From 1-14-0-10-37-14 sp037130845 (GTDB lineage: Bacteria > Patescibacteriota > Patescibacteriia > Patescibacteriales > Patescibacteriaceae), in NCBI GenBank assembly GCA_037130845.1, contig JBAXSE010000001.1, positions 1-64,000 on the forward strand: DNA of 64,000 bases. The letters run 5' to 3'. Positions 31,919 to 40,070 of the stretch are shown in pieces (positions within the stretch are counted from its first letter, which is position 1; every line of letters starts with the position of its first letter). Made by a program: the position numbers and the translations under genes. The notes under the pieces were generated by a model, which had not been told where the DNA came from, did not search any database, and worked only from the letters and a program-made list of their open reading frames with translations.

Positions 31919-33292
31919 ATGGAAAATGAAAAAAAGGGTGTTGTTAAAACTATTATCGGCGTAGTCGTCGATGTTTATTTCGAAAATAATCTGCCGGCTA
32001 TCTATAATGCTTTGGAAACGAGCATTAACGGCCGTAAGCTGGTCTTGGAAATCGAACAGCATATCGGTTCCAATATTGCGCGCACTGTGGCTATGGGTTC
32101 TACCGATGGCTTGAAGCGCGGTGACTTGGTGTCCGATAGCGGCGCGCCGATTTCGGTCGGCGTTGGGTCTCAAACCTTGGGACGTATTTTTGATTGTCTG
32201 GGTAACGCGGTCGATGGCGTTGAGGCGCCTAAGTTTGATAAGGTATATCCTATTCATCGCAAAGCCCCGTTATTTACAGAGCAGTCTAACAAGGTGGAAA
32301 TCTTGGAAACCGGCATCAAGGTTATCGATTTGATCTGTCCGATTGTAAAAGGCGGCAAGGTCGGTCTGTTCGGAGGCGCCGGCGTCGGTAAGACTGTCGT
32401 TATCCAGGAGTTTATCAATAATATCGCCAGCCAGCATGGCGGCTTTTCTGTCTTTGCCGGCGTCGGTGAACGCACTCGCGAAGGCAATGATTTGTATCAT
32501 GAAATGAAGGGCGCCGGCGTTATCGACAAGGTGGCAATGGTCTTCGGCCAGATGAATGAACCGCCTGGGGCCCGTTTGCGCGTCGCCTTGACCGGTTTGT
32601 CCATCGCCGAATATTTCCGCGATGAGCAGAATCAGGATGTTCTGTTTTTCGTCGATAATATTTTCCGTTTCACCCAAGCCGGCAGCGAAGTATCCGCCTT
32701 GTTGGGCCGTATGCCTAGCGCGGTCGGCTATCAGCCGACTTTGGCTAGCGAAATGGGACAATTGCAAGAACGCATCACTTCGACTAACAAAGGTTCCATC
32801 ACTTCCATCCAAGCTGTTTATGTGCCGGCTGACGATTTGACCGATCCGGCTCCGGCCACCACTTTCGGCCATTTGGATTCGACAGTCGTTTTGTCCCGCG
32901 GTTTGTCCGAACTGGGCATCTATCCGGCGGTTGATCCTTTGGACTCTTCTTCTATCATTCTTGATCCCAATATCGTCGGCGAAGAGCACTATCGCGTTGC
33001 TCGCGGCGTGCAGAAAATTTTGCAACGCTATAAGGAATTGCAGGACACCATCGCTATCTTGGGTATGGAAGAATTATCAGCCGAGGATCGCTTGATCGTC
33101 TCTCGCGCCCGCAAGGTGCAAAAGTTTTTGTCTCAGCCTTTTACGGTTGCCGAAGCTTTTACCGGACGCACCGGCAAGTATGTCAAAGTGGCTGATACTA
33201 TCAGAAGCTTTGCCGAAATCTTGGATGGTAAGCACGATCACTTGAGTGAAGATGCCTTCTTTATGGTTGGCTCTATTGATGAAGTAAAATAA
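31919..33292 (+). CDS. atpD: ATP synthase F1 subunit beta
   Basis: This 457-residue catalytic subunit has Walker A GGAGVGKTVVI (about 151), the catalytic GVGERTREGNDLYHEM, Walker B VLFFVDNIFRFTQAG and the signature PAVDPLDSSS. It starts just after the tandem family-A repeats, so its ribosome-binding region (GTAGGATTATAAGAATATG) comes from the repeat: the GTAGGA of the right arm is the only purine-rich stretch upstream. Length is typical. Confidence 0.98.
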   Translation: MENEKKGVVKTIIGVVVDVYFENNLPAIYNALETSINGRKLVLEIEQHIGSNIARTVAMGSTDGLKRGDLVSDSGAPISVGVGSQTLGRIFDCLGNAVDGVEAPKFDKVYPIHRKAPLFTEQSNKVEILETGIKVIDLICPIVKGGKVGLFGGAGVGKTVVIQEFINNIASQHGGFSVFAGVGERTREGNDLYHEMKGAGVIDKVAMVFGQMNEPPGARLRVALTGLSIAEYFRDEQNQDVLFFVDNIFRFTQAGSEVSALLGRMPSAVGYQPTLASEMGQLQERITSTNKGSITSIQAVYVPADDLTDPAPATTFGHLDSTVVLSRGLSELGIYPAVDPLDSSSIILDPNIVGEEHYRVARGVQKILQRYKELQDTIAILGMEELSAEDRLIVSRARKVQKFLSQPFTVAEAFTGRTGKYVKVADTIRSFAEILDGKHDHLSEDAFFMVGSIDEVK

Positions 33293-33293
33293 T

Positions 33294-33725
33294 ATGAGCG
33301 CTCCTTTGATGCAATTCGAAATTATTACTCCCGAAAGGATTGTTTTGCGCGAGGAAATCAATGGTTTGACTGTGCCGACCGAAATGGGAGAAATTACCGT
33401 TTTGCCGGGGCATATTCCGCTGGTTTCCATCGTGAAGCCCGGTGTTATTATTGTCCATCGCGAGGCTGGCGACCAGGGAGTCTTGGCGACAAGCGGCGGA
33501 TTTTTGGAAGTACTGGAGGGCAAGGTAGTCATCTTGGCTGATACAGCCGAAATGGCCAGCCAACTTGATGAAGAACGTATCAAAGAGGCTCGAGCTAAGG
33601 CTGAGGCTCTCAAACAGCAGGCCAGCAATACTGATGATGTCTCGTTTACCGAGGCGTCCGCCATGTTGGAAAAAGAATTGGCGCGCTACAAGGCGGTCAA
33701 ACATTGGCGTAAACTAAAATCATAA
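33294..33725 (+). CDS. atpC: ATP synthase F1 subunit epsilon
   Basis: This 143-residue protein has the N-terminal beta-sandwich (MQFEIITPERIVLREEINGL, PTEMGEITVLPGHIPLVSI, ATSGGFLEVLEGKVVILADTAE) and a C-terminal helical part. The ATG begins one base after the atpD stop. It completes the operon I-B-E-F-H-A-G-D-C. Confidence 0.96.
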   Translation: MSAPLMQFEIITPERIVLREEINGLTVPTEMGEITVLPGHIPLVSIVKPGVIIVHREAGDQGVLATSGGFLEVLEGKVVILADTAEMASQLDEERIKEARAKAEALKQQASNTDDVSFTEASAMLEKELARYKAVKHWRKLKS

Positions 33726-33783
33726 CCATTTTATAGAAAATAATAATATATTTATGGTACCTTTTAATATACATGGGGGAAAA

Positions 33784-34845
33784 ATGAGTGGATTTGCTCT
33801 TTCGAATATCGACGAACGCATTGCTTGGCTCAAGGAAAAAAATGAAGCCTTTTCCAAGTTTTACAGCTCCGCCGATGAATCAGGCAGAAGAAGATTGTAT
33901 CGTGCCCAGCACCCAACGGCCATTATGGCCTTTAAATGCATGGACGGTCGTATACATATTCCGGTTATGACTGGCATGCCTTCGGGCATTATCCAGCCGC
34001 AACGTCAACTGGGCGGGATTTTTGATCTTGGCTGGCCTTTTTTGAGTGAAGTGGTGCATGAATGGGTTGATTATAACATCGATCATAATGCGGCGCGTTG
34101 CTTGATGCTGATTACTTATCATTATTCAAAAAGCAACGAGCATCGCGGCTGCGCCGGTTTTGAATATAAGACTCAGGATGCGCATGATTATACCTGGAAG
34201 TTTCGAGCTCAGGTCGAGCGTGTGTATGGCAAAGAACATTCGGTGGTTTATCCGCTGATTATCGGCATAGAAACTGACGAGGACGCCTTTACTTTCTTGG
34301 GTGATAAGGGAGAGATAAAGATTGTGGATCACTTGGACAAGACCGAAGATGAGTTGAAGTGCTTAATGGAGGAACACTATCCTGATATGCATCGGGATGT
34401 GCTGCGCGACTTAATGCCCTTGGTGTTAGGCAACGCTAAGCATGTCAAAGAAATCAGAGACAGCGACAGGCCGGTTGTCGAAATCGAACACGGTGAATGG
34501 ATGTTGGGCTTGGGTAGAGGCTTTGATTGGTTGCACGAGCCTAACTTGGCTTTGATCGTCGGCCCTTATAGCCCAAATCTAGCCGAGCCGATTATTAAGG
34601 CTTTGGGTCTTATCGAAGATAACATGAAGCGTGGCAGAATTGGTTCGGACGGGTTTGTCTTAATGACTTCGGCGCCTTTTAGGCATACTACGGGCTTTGA
34701 TCGCTTTAAGGCGATTGAAAAAGCCAGGTCGCTAAACAAGTTCGCCGTCGGAATCGCTATTAAGCACTATCCCGATTTGGCTCAACAAATGCGGCAACTG
34801 ACTGTTATTATCAATGAGAATAACAAACTGATAACTGAAATATAA
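33784..34845 (+). CDS. Carbonic-anhydrase-like protein (beta / carboxysomal type), putative
   Basis: From ATG 33784, preceded by GGGGGA, this is a 353-residue protein; an ATG at 33754 would add ten residues. I see C52-M-D54-G-R56 and, about 60 residues later, H113...H120-R-G-C123. Cys-x-Asp-x-Arg followed by a His and a second Cys is the zinc site and Asp-Arg dyad of beta-type carbonic anhydrases. The spacing H113-x9-C123 is close to that recalled for carboxysomal CsoSCA, while H120-xx-C123 would match ordinary beta enzymes. No signal peptide. A carbon dioxide/bicarbonate role is inference; it could also be an enzyme that has lost activity. Confidence 0.55.
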   Translation: MSGFALSNIDERIAWLKEKNEAFSKFYSSADESGRRRLYRAQHPTAIMAFKCMDGRIHIPVMTGMPSGIIQPQRQLGGIFDLGWPFLSEVVHEWVDYNIDHNAARCLMLITYHYSKSNEHRGCAGFEYKTQDAHDYTWKFRAQVERVYGKEHSVVYPLIIGIETDEDAFTFLGDKGEIKIVDHLDKTEDELKCLMEEHYPDMHRDVLRDLMPLVLGNAKHVKEIRDSDRPVVEIEHGEWMLGLGRGFDWLHEPNLALIVGPYSPNLAEPIIKALGLIEDNMKRGRIGSDGFVLMTSAPFRHTTGFDRFKAIEKARSLNKFAVGIAIKHYPDLAQQMRQLTVIINENNKLITEI

Positions 34846-34855
34846 TCGAAAAAAT

Positions 34856-34885
34856 AATCCCTTAGCTGTGCGCTAAGGGATTTTA
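34856..34885. terminator. Bidirectional terminator
   Basis: AATCCCTTAGC pairs with GCTAAGGGATT around TGTGC, between convergent genes ending at 34845 and 34887. Confidence 0.8.
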
Positions 34886-34886
34886 T

Positions 34887-35453
34887 TTATATAACGAGTT
34901 CTGCGTCTGTCGATTTAGTGAGACCCGCGGCATTGGCTTCGTCGGTGTCTATGTGTATGGCCGGATGATGGTTTTCTTTAAGGCGCACAATGATATTGTC
35001 AAAAGTTAAGCCTCGTTCACCTTCTAGGCGGGCTGAGACCGATTGGCCTTCGCTAAGCCCCCAGGCGGCGGCGGTGGCAGGGTCGAGGTGTAGGTGGCGC
35101 TTGGCTATGATTAAACCTTCTTTAAGCTTGATTTTGCCAAGAGGCCCTTCTAGTGTAACGGAGCCGGATCCAGCTAACTGCCCAGACAAGCATAAATGAG
35201 GGGCTAAGCCTAGAATTTTTGCGTCCGAAATGCTGATTTCTACTTGCGTTTGAGGCCGATAAGGGCCGATGATGCGAGCTTCCAGAAAACGGCCATTGGC
35301 ACCCAGAATTTTGAGCCTTTGATTTGAGGCGAATTCACCGGATTGGCCTAGGTCAAATTCCTTGGCCAGTTGGGCCTCTGCGCCAAAACAGGCCTTAAAA
35401 TCGGCTTCTTTTAGGTGTATGTGGCGAGCGCTGGTTTCAATTTTTACTATCAT
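34887..35453 (-). CDS. pduL: PduL-type phosphate acyltransferase
   Basis: This 188-residue protein has the two PduL metal-binding halves: SARHIHLKEADF (about 8-19) and AKRHLHLDPATAAAWGL (about 116-132), plus the C-terminal HIDTDEANAAGL. PduL converts acyl-CoA and phosphate to acyl-phosphate, usually acetyl-phosphate feeding acetate kinase and ATP production, unrelated to Pta. There is no N-terminal encapsulation peptide, so it is probably cytosolic. No acetate kinase or microcompartment shell gene is in the window. It is divergent from the DksA-like gene. Confidence 0.93.
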   Translation of the reverse strand: MIVKIETSARHIHLKEADFKACFGAEAQLAKEFDLGQSGEFASNQRLKILGANGRFLEARIIGPYRPQTQVEISISDAKILGLAPHLCLSGQLAGSGSVTLEGPLGKIKLKEGLIIAKRHLHLDPATAAAWGLSEGQSVSARLEGERGLTFDNIIVRLKENHHPAIHIDTDEANAAGLTKSTDAELVI

Positions 35454-35490
35454 ATTGATTTATAGTAGCAAAAACGGACTTTTGTGTCTA

Positions 35491-35518
35491 TTGACAAATT
35501 CTCAAAAAGCGTTATAAT
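35491..35518 (+). promoter_or_regulatory. Promoter of the DksA-like gene
   Basis: Perfect TTGACA (35491-35496) and TATAAT (35513-35518), 16 bases apart. A good AGGAG lies before the ATG at 35554. Confidence 0.85.
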
Positions 35519-35553
35519 ATAAGCTGATACAGTTCTTTTATTTTAGGAGTAAA

Positions 35554-35976
35554 ATGCAGCATACTTTGAACACTAATGGACACACAAACGGCAAAACCAC
35601 TAATGGTATAGTTGTTTCCAATCAATGGGTATATCAGAAAGACGATTTGCATAATATTTACCGCAAGGTAAAGGCAGAATCGGCAGAGCTTTTGGCAGTA
35701 GTCAATCTCAGTCTTGATAGCTTGATAGACAAAGAAGACGGCTCTAACGGCTTGGAAGACTCGGGTATTTCGCGGGGAGGCAGCGGAACCGAGAGAGCCA
35801 ACACGGCCGTGTATATACGCAGCACCCAGCGTATCGCAGCTTTAAGAAGAGTAATAGAAGCCATTCAAGATGGCCAATATACAGGCATTTGTCGTAAATG
35901 TGGCGAAACCATCGCTTTGGCCAGGCTCTATATTGTGCCGGAAAGCAATTGTTGCCAGCACTGCGCTCGAAAATAA
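35554..35976 (+). CDS. DksA/TraR zinc-finger family protein
   Basis: This 140-residue protein has a C-terminal C4 zinc finger CRKCGETIALARLYIVPESN followed by CCQHC (about 112-136), the DksA/TraR signature, preceded by a helical region containing ALRRVIEAIQDGQYTGI. The first 30 residues are polar and probably disordered (TNGHTNGKTTNG). DksA-type proteins bind RNA polymerase through its secondary channel and adjust promoter choice; the tip residues of true DksA cannot be checked with confidence. It has a consensus promoter and its own terminator, so it is probably well expressed. Confidence 0.88.
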   Translation: MQHTLNTNGHTNGKTTNGIVVSNQWVYQKDDLHNIYRKVKAESAELLAVVNLSLDSLIDKEDGSNGLEDSGISRGGSGTERANTAVYIRSTQRIAALRRVIEAIQDGQYTGICRKCGETIALARLYIVPESNCCQHCARK

Positions 35977-35980
35977 GTTA

Positions 35981-36014
35981 TAGCTCTCTAACGTTATGTT
36001 AGGGAGCTATTTTT
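35981..36014 (+). terminator. Terminator
   Basis: TAGCTCTCTAAC pairs with GTTAGGGAGCTA (one G-T type mismatch) and is followed by TTTTTG. Confidence 0.75.
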
Positions 36015-36015
36015 G

Positions 36016-36044
36016 TTGGACAAAGATTGTTTATTTGATAAGAT
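36016..36044 (+). promoter_or_regulatory. Possible promoter of the endonuclease Q gene
   Basis: TTGGAC (36016-36021), 17 bases, TAAGAT (36039-36044). Moderately close to consensus. Confidence 0.45.
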
Positions 36045-36081
36045 ATAAGAAAATAAAATATCAAAGATCAAAAATCACATT

Positions 36082-37290
36082 ATGAAATACATCGCTGACT
36101 TACATTTGCATTCAAAGTTTGCTCGGGCTTGTTCCAAGGAATTGGAACTGCCGCAGATTCAGACCGTTTGCTTGGAAAAAGGGGTGGATATTATCGGGAC
36201 CGGGGATTTTACCCATCCCGGCTGGTTTAAGCATCTGAAAGACAATTTGATCGAAGATGATAATTCCGGCTTGTATATTATGAAAGATAATCCGAGCAGA
36301 GTGCATTGGATTTTTTCTGCCGAAGTCGCGTTAATCTACAAAGACAAGGGCAAGACTCGGCGCATCCATTTGGTATTGCACGCGCCCAGTCTGGAGGCGG
36401 CGGCAGAGCTTAATAGCCGCTTGGGCGATAAGTTTAATCTCAAATCCGACGGTCGGCCCATCTTGGGTATCCGGGCGCCGGAATTTGTAAGGTTGTGTCT
36501 GGAAGTGCATCCGCAATTCTTGGTCTATCCGGCGCATATCTGGACGCCGTGGTTCTCGGTCTTTGGTTCTAAGTCCGGCTTTGATAGGCTGGAAGATTGT
36601 TTTGAAGACCAGACCGAAAATATTTTTGCTTATGAGACAGGATTGTCGAGCGACCCGGAAATGAATTGGCGCGTGTCGCAGTTGGATAGCCTGGTAATGT
36701 TGTCCAATTCCGATGCCCATTCGCCTCATAATATTGCCCGTGAAGCTAATATCTTGGAATTGGATGAGTTGAGCTATAATCGATTTTATAATTTATTAAA
36801 AAACAAGGAAAAGCATTTGATAAAAACTATCGAATTTTATCCTGAGGAGGGGATGTATCATTGGGATGGGCATAGCGCCTGCGCCTTTTCTTGTCCGCCG
36901 GCCGAATCGAAAAGATTGAATGGGCTTTGTCCGAAATGCGGCCGGCCTTTGGTAATTGGCGTGGAGTATCGAGTAGAAGAATTGGCGGACAGGACTGCGG
37001 GCGCCAGGCCGGAAGGTATGAGCGATTTTGCAAAACTGGTAGAATTGGATAAGATTATCGCCCAGAGCTTGGGCATCAAGTCGCGGTCGTCAAAGGCGGT
37101 AATGGCCGAATACCATAAAATAATTAGTGTGTTCGGGCCTGAATTATATATTTTGATGGATTTACCTTTGGATAAATTAAATGGCGTAAATCCTAAGATC
37201 ATCGAGGGTATAGGGCGAGTGCGGGCAGGGGAAGTGATGACTGTGCCTGGTTATGATGGACAGTATGGAACAGTGCAAATCTTTAAATAA
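36082..37290 (+). CDS. Endonuclease Q family protein (PHP domain)
   Basis: This 402-residue protein begins with a PHP metal-binding domain: DLHLHSKFARAC (6-17), GTGDFTHPGWF, SAEV, and late NSDAHSPHNIARE (about 213-225). A Zn-finger with CAFSCPP and CPKCGRPL (about 272-296) and a C-terminal helical domain with NPKIIEGIGRVRAGEV follow. This order is that of endonuclease Q, which nicks DNA 5' of deaminated bases such as uracil and hypoxanthine, known from Thermococcales and some bacteria. It would give this small genome an alternative to glycosylase-based repair. A bidirectional terminator follows. Confidence 0.88.
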   Translation: MKYIADLHLHSKFARACSKELELPQIQTVCLEKGVDIIGTGDFTHPGWFKHLKDNLIEDDNSGLYIMKDNPSRVHWIFSAEVALIYKDKGKTRRIHLVLHAPSLEAAAELNSRLGDKFNLKSDGRPILGIRAPEFVRLCLEVHPQFLVYPAHIWTPWFSVFGSKSGFDRLEDCFEDQTENIFAYETGLSSDPEMNWRVSQLDSLVMLSNSDAHSPHNIAREANILELDELSYNRFYNLLKNKEKHLIKTIEFYPEEGMYHWDGHSACAFSCPPAESKRLNGLCPKCGRPLVIGVEYRVEELADRTAGARPEGMSDFAKLVELDKIIAQSLGIKSRSSKAVMAEYHKIISVFGPELYILMDLPLDKLNGVNPKIIEGIGRVRAGEVMTVPGYDGQYGTVQIFK

Positions 37291-37321
37291 AAAATAGCCT
37301 CGAAATTCGAGGCTATTTTTT
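37291..37321. terminator. Bidirectional terminator
   Basis: AAAATAGCCTCGAA pairs perfectly with TTCGAGGCTATTTT around a minimal loop, between convergent genes. Confidence 0.85.
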
Positions 37322-38336
37322 ATTTATTATTTTCTTTTGCTATTTGCGCAGCGAGGTGTAGGGCGCCAAGCGCGTGTTGCGTATAGTCGCAACGCTGTTG
37401 GTTGTCATTTGGCAGGTGGCAGAAACCACCCAGAGCTAATCCTGGGCTAGAAAATAGCTCGGATTTGTCGCGCAGGCATTGCAGTTTGAGTATCTTGCGC
37501 AGGGCTTTGTTGCCATAGTGCAGGTATCGTTCCCTGCGCTCGGTTTGATTATACAGTTCGGCTAATTGCGCGGCTGCCAGCATGCTCTCTGCAAAAGAAG
37601 CCAGTGAACTGCGGGGGATTTTCTTGAGTGTATATTTTTTCTGTTTAATATACCAATCATTTAGGGTAAAGATGAATTCGGATAGCTCGGGATCGTGCTT
37701 TGTTTTGGTATATTCGCAAAAACTATGGGTTAGCCAGGGGATCATGGGCGTATTCTGGTTTTCCGGCCAGGTCAGGCGATAGTAACGGAAAATATTAAGC
37801 GCAGCTTGCCAAAACAACGGATTATTGGATTGTGAAAAATATTTTAACATCGCTAGAGCGGCTTCGAAAGGAAAGAAATTTTTGCCGCCCAGAGCAGGCT
37901 TTAGGAAATCGCCAGAAATACTGCCATCCGGCTTTACTAATGAGAGTAGGCCATTGGCCAGATTGTTTAGCAAGTCTTCTTGCTCTTTGTCTCTATCAAG
38001 TTCCAACAGTAATAAGATGGCAAAAGCGTTGTAGGCAGCTTTTGCCCGGTCATCTATGCGGTAATAAGCTGAATCATTTTCGGCAACCAGGAACTGATTT
38101 AAATAAGAGAGTAAAGATGGCCCTTGCTTGAAATTTTTCTTGTCCAAATACGCGGCTATCTCGGCTTGCTTCCAAGTTGTGGCGATAATTCTGACATAAT
38201 TGATTTCGGCAGAGAATCTGTTGGTGTCGGGATAATAAAGATATTCGGTAAAGTTGTTAGTTTTGTTGGTTTGCGCTTCCAGCCAATTGTAGGCTAAGCC
38301 GATCCTTTTGTCGATTTTTTTTAGTGTAAGAGGCAT
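37320..38336 (-). CDS. Predicted alpha/alpha-barrel protein, unknown
   Basis: This 338-residue protein is soluble and almost all helical. Repeated helix pairs carry features of six-hairpin toroid enzymes: LVKPDGSISGDFLKP, FPFEAALAMLKYFSQS, IPWLTHSFCEYTK, SLASFAESMLAAAQLAELY and LALGGFCHLPNDNQQRCDYTQHALGALHLA. Such folds are common among glycoside hydrolases and lyases, but I cannot see a family-specific catalytic set. No signal peptide. Function is left open. Confidence 0.7.
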   Translation of the reverse strand: MPLTLKKIDKRIGLAYNWLEAQTNKTNNFTEYLYYPDTNRFSAEINYVRIIATTWKQAEIAAYLDKKNFKQGPSLLSYLNQFLVAENDSAYYRIDDRAKAAYNAFAILLLLELDRDKEQEDLLNNLANGLLSLVKPDGSISGDFLKPALGGKNFFPFEAALAMLKYFSQSNNPLFWQAALNIFRYYRLTWPENQNTPMIPWLTHSFCEYTKTKHDPELSEFIFTLNDWYIKQKKYTLKKIPRSSLASFAESMLAAAQLAELYNQTERRERYLHYGNKALRKILKLQCLRDKSELFSSPGLALGGFCHLPNDNQQRCDYTQHALGALHLAAQIAKENNK

Positions 38337-38446
38337 GTTGGAAAGTTAATTATTTTACTGCGCTGAAGTATAGCAAGCCAAGGGTTTATAAGCAAGAAAA
38401 GAGCCGGTAAGACTCTTTGTTTTGCATGATGTATTTTGCGGTTTTA

Positions 38447-38745
38447 TAGCAGCTCGTCTAGTAAGATAAGCTGCATGCCTTCGGTAGTAGTGTCGTAAAC
38501 AGTGAACGTAGTCGGGCAGTGTCTCGCCGAAGTATAAGTAAGCTTCAAGATAGCTCATCAATTAAAACGAGACGTAAGTCTTCTGTTGCGGTGTCGTAAA
38601 TAGCGAACGTAGGCGGGCCGCGTCTCGCCGAAGTATAAGTAAGCTTCAAGGCAGCTCATCAATTAAAACGAGACGTAAGTTTTCTGTTGTAGTGTCGTAA
38701 ATAGCGAACGTAGGCGGGCTGCGTCTCGCCGAAGTTTATGTTGGT
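38447..38745 (-). repeat. Three tandem copies of the phosphodiesterase gene 3' end
   Basis: The landmark GAACGTAGGCGG (variant GAACGTAGTCGG in the first) recurs at 38504, 38605, 38706 and, inside the gene, 38806: periods of 101, 101 and 100 bases. On the minus strand each unit encodes a variant of the phosphodiesterase tail, PPTFAIYDTATEDLRLVL then IDELP-stop; the outermost reads PTTFTVYDTTTEGMQLIL. Most differences from the gene are at third codon positions. The units follow each other after stop codons and have no starts, so they look like degenerate 3'-end cassettes. The rest of the 38337-38745 gap shows nothing else. Confidence 0.85.
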
Positions 38746-39243
38746 CTATGGCAGTTCGTCTATCAAAATAAGCCGTATATCTTCGGTGGCAGTATCGTAA
38801 ATAGCGAACGTAGGCGGAAAGTCAAAATTTGATACATTACCCGGATTGACTAGACGCGTGCCATTGGGCGCTTTGTCTTCGTAGGGTTTGTGAGTATGGC
38901 CGTAGAAGATAATATCGGGGTTTTGTTCCAATAGTGTGGTGGCTAGTTTTGGTTCGTGGCAAAGGCCGATTTTTTGGCCGGCTAGATTGATAACGCCTCC
39001 ACGGCGGCCTAGATTGTGGATGTTTTTGTATAGCGCGCAATCGGCCGCGGTGTAGGAGCAGGCATTGCCCTGTACCAGGTAAATATCGCCGGTAAAGCCA
39101 GCGGCCAGATGTTCTAGAGCTTCGCTGTTGGCAAGATCGCCGGGACAGAGGATGGTTTCGATTTGTTCTTTATTTATTTCGCATAAAGCCTTGTCGAGAT
39201 TTGGCAGATTGTCGTGGATATCAGAGATGATGGCTATTTTCAT
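38746..39243 (-). CDS. YfcE/MJ0936-type metallophosphoesterase
   Basis: This 165-residue protein has the calcineurin-like metal sites: D8-I-H10, G35-D36, G59-N60, H96 in GLCHEP and GHTH (115-118). Length and compactness match the YfcE/MJ0936 phosphodiesterases that cleave small phosphodiester substrates; the physiological substrate is unknown. In place of the usual GNCD the motif is GNAC. Its C-terminal 23 codons are repeated three times in degenerate form downstream, and a family-C element ends six bases before its ATG. Confidence 0.9.
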   Translation of the reverse strand: MKIAIISDIHDNLPNLDKALCEINKEQIETILCPGDLANSEALEHLAAGFTGDIYLVQGNACSYTAADCALYKNIHNLGRRGGVINLAGQKIGLCHEPKLATTLLEQNPDIIFYGHTHKPYEDKAPNGTRLVNPGNVSNFDFPPTFAIYDTATEDIRLILIDELP

Positions 39244-39248
39244 GCAGA

Positions 39249-39463
39249 TTTTACCCCCTGTACTCCAGGGGGTCTCCCCACAAGGGTCAAGGCAGGTAAT
39301 TATTCAAAAGGTTAATTAGAGTCGCGGGCAAGGAAATTGCGGAATTGAATTTGTATTTTTAAAGACGAAGACGAATTTTACGCAGCGTCAGTTTTGATTT
39401 TCTGATGCAAGAACAATTAATCCTTGTTCTTCTTGGGGAGATCCCCGTGTTCACGGGGATAAA
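39249..39463 (+). mobile_element. Family-C element, copy 3 (short form)
   Basis: A 215-bp copy lacking the internal second hairpin/AGTCGCG module and the third hairpin found in copies 1 and 2. It keeps the left hairpin with CCCCCTG/CAGGGGG arms then TCTCCCCACAAGG, AGAGTCGCGGGCAAGGAAAT (about 39318), GACGAATTTTACGC, CAGTTTTGATTTTCT (39389-39403), and the right end CTTGGGGAGATCC with a CCCCGTGTTCACGGGG hairpin and GGATAAA. Its right part overlaps the last codons of the translin-like gene. Confidence 0.75.
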
Positions 39464-40034
39464 TTCCTAGGGCCAATTTTATCTCATAGGCCATCTGTTC
39501 TATTTTGCGCAGGTTTGATCTGGCCTGGTCGTATTTGGTGCGCAGGTAGCCGGTCAGGTCCATATCGACCATTTCGGCCATAATTTGATTAATCATCTGG
39601 TGGCACTCTTTGACCTTATCCCACTTGCCATCGGCCGCCGAATTGGTAGCCAGCCGGGCTAGCTCGCCCGTGACATCGGATAGTCCGCCCAGGTAGCTCT
39701 CGGCCGAAATCTTGATCTTGGCAATCTTGGTTATAGGTTTGCCGGTAGCAGCCAGGAAAAATAATTTAGCCTCGACATATTCTTCGACTGCGGCGATGTA
39801 AGCGCCTTCTTCGATAAGGCGGGCATAGCCGTAGTTGGCTTGCATTTTGATTAGTCGATCGTCCAATTCCTTGAGGCTGGCGGCGGCTGTTTTGAGGTCG
39901 GTGCGATGCGTGGCAAAAATAGCGCGCTTGGCATCGTGGAGCAGGTCATTGGAAGCCGAAATAATACGACGGCGTTCGACGGTTGAGCTGGCGTAGGCTT
40001 TCTTGAGCGAGTTGATGAAGGGTTTATTTAGCAT
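39417..40034 (-). CDS. Translin family protein
   Basis: This 205-residue all-helical protein fits the translin superfamily: RRRIISASNDLLHDAKRAIFA (about 21-41), GAYIAAVEEYVEAKLFF (about 77-93), SAESYLGGLSDVTGELARLA (about 110-129) and the C-terminal DLTGYLRTKYDQARSNLRKIEQMAYEIKLAL. The EEYVEAKLF and YLGGLSDVTGEL stretches match the central helices of translin/TRAX-type proteins, which bind single-stranded RNA or DNA and, in TRAX, carry acidic nuclease residues. Prokaryotic members are known mainly from archaea and some CPR. The last 15 residues (IYPREHGDLPKKNKD) are encoded by the right end of family-C element copy 3. Confidence 0.85.
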   Translation of the reverse strand: MLNKPFINSLKKAYASSTVERRRIISASNDLLHDAKRAIFATHRTDLKTAAASLKELDDRLIKMQANYGYARLIEEGAYIAAVEEYVEAKLFFLAATGKPITKIAKIKISAESYLGGLSDVTGELARLATNSAADGKWDKVKECHQMINQIMAEMVDMDLTGYLRTKYDQARSNLRKIEQMAYEIKLALGIYPREHGDLPKKNKD

Positions 40035-40070
40035 ATAATGGTTTGGAGAGTGTTATAAATTTAAATTATA

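Noticed and set aside
38355..38561. A 68-codon frame downstream of the phosphodiesterase
   Set aside because: It is a shifted frame through the degenerate 3'-end repeats; the repeat's own coding frame carries stop codons in each unit.
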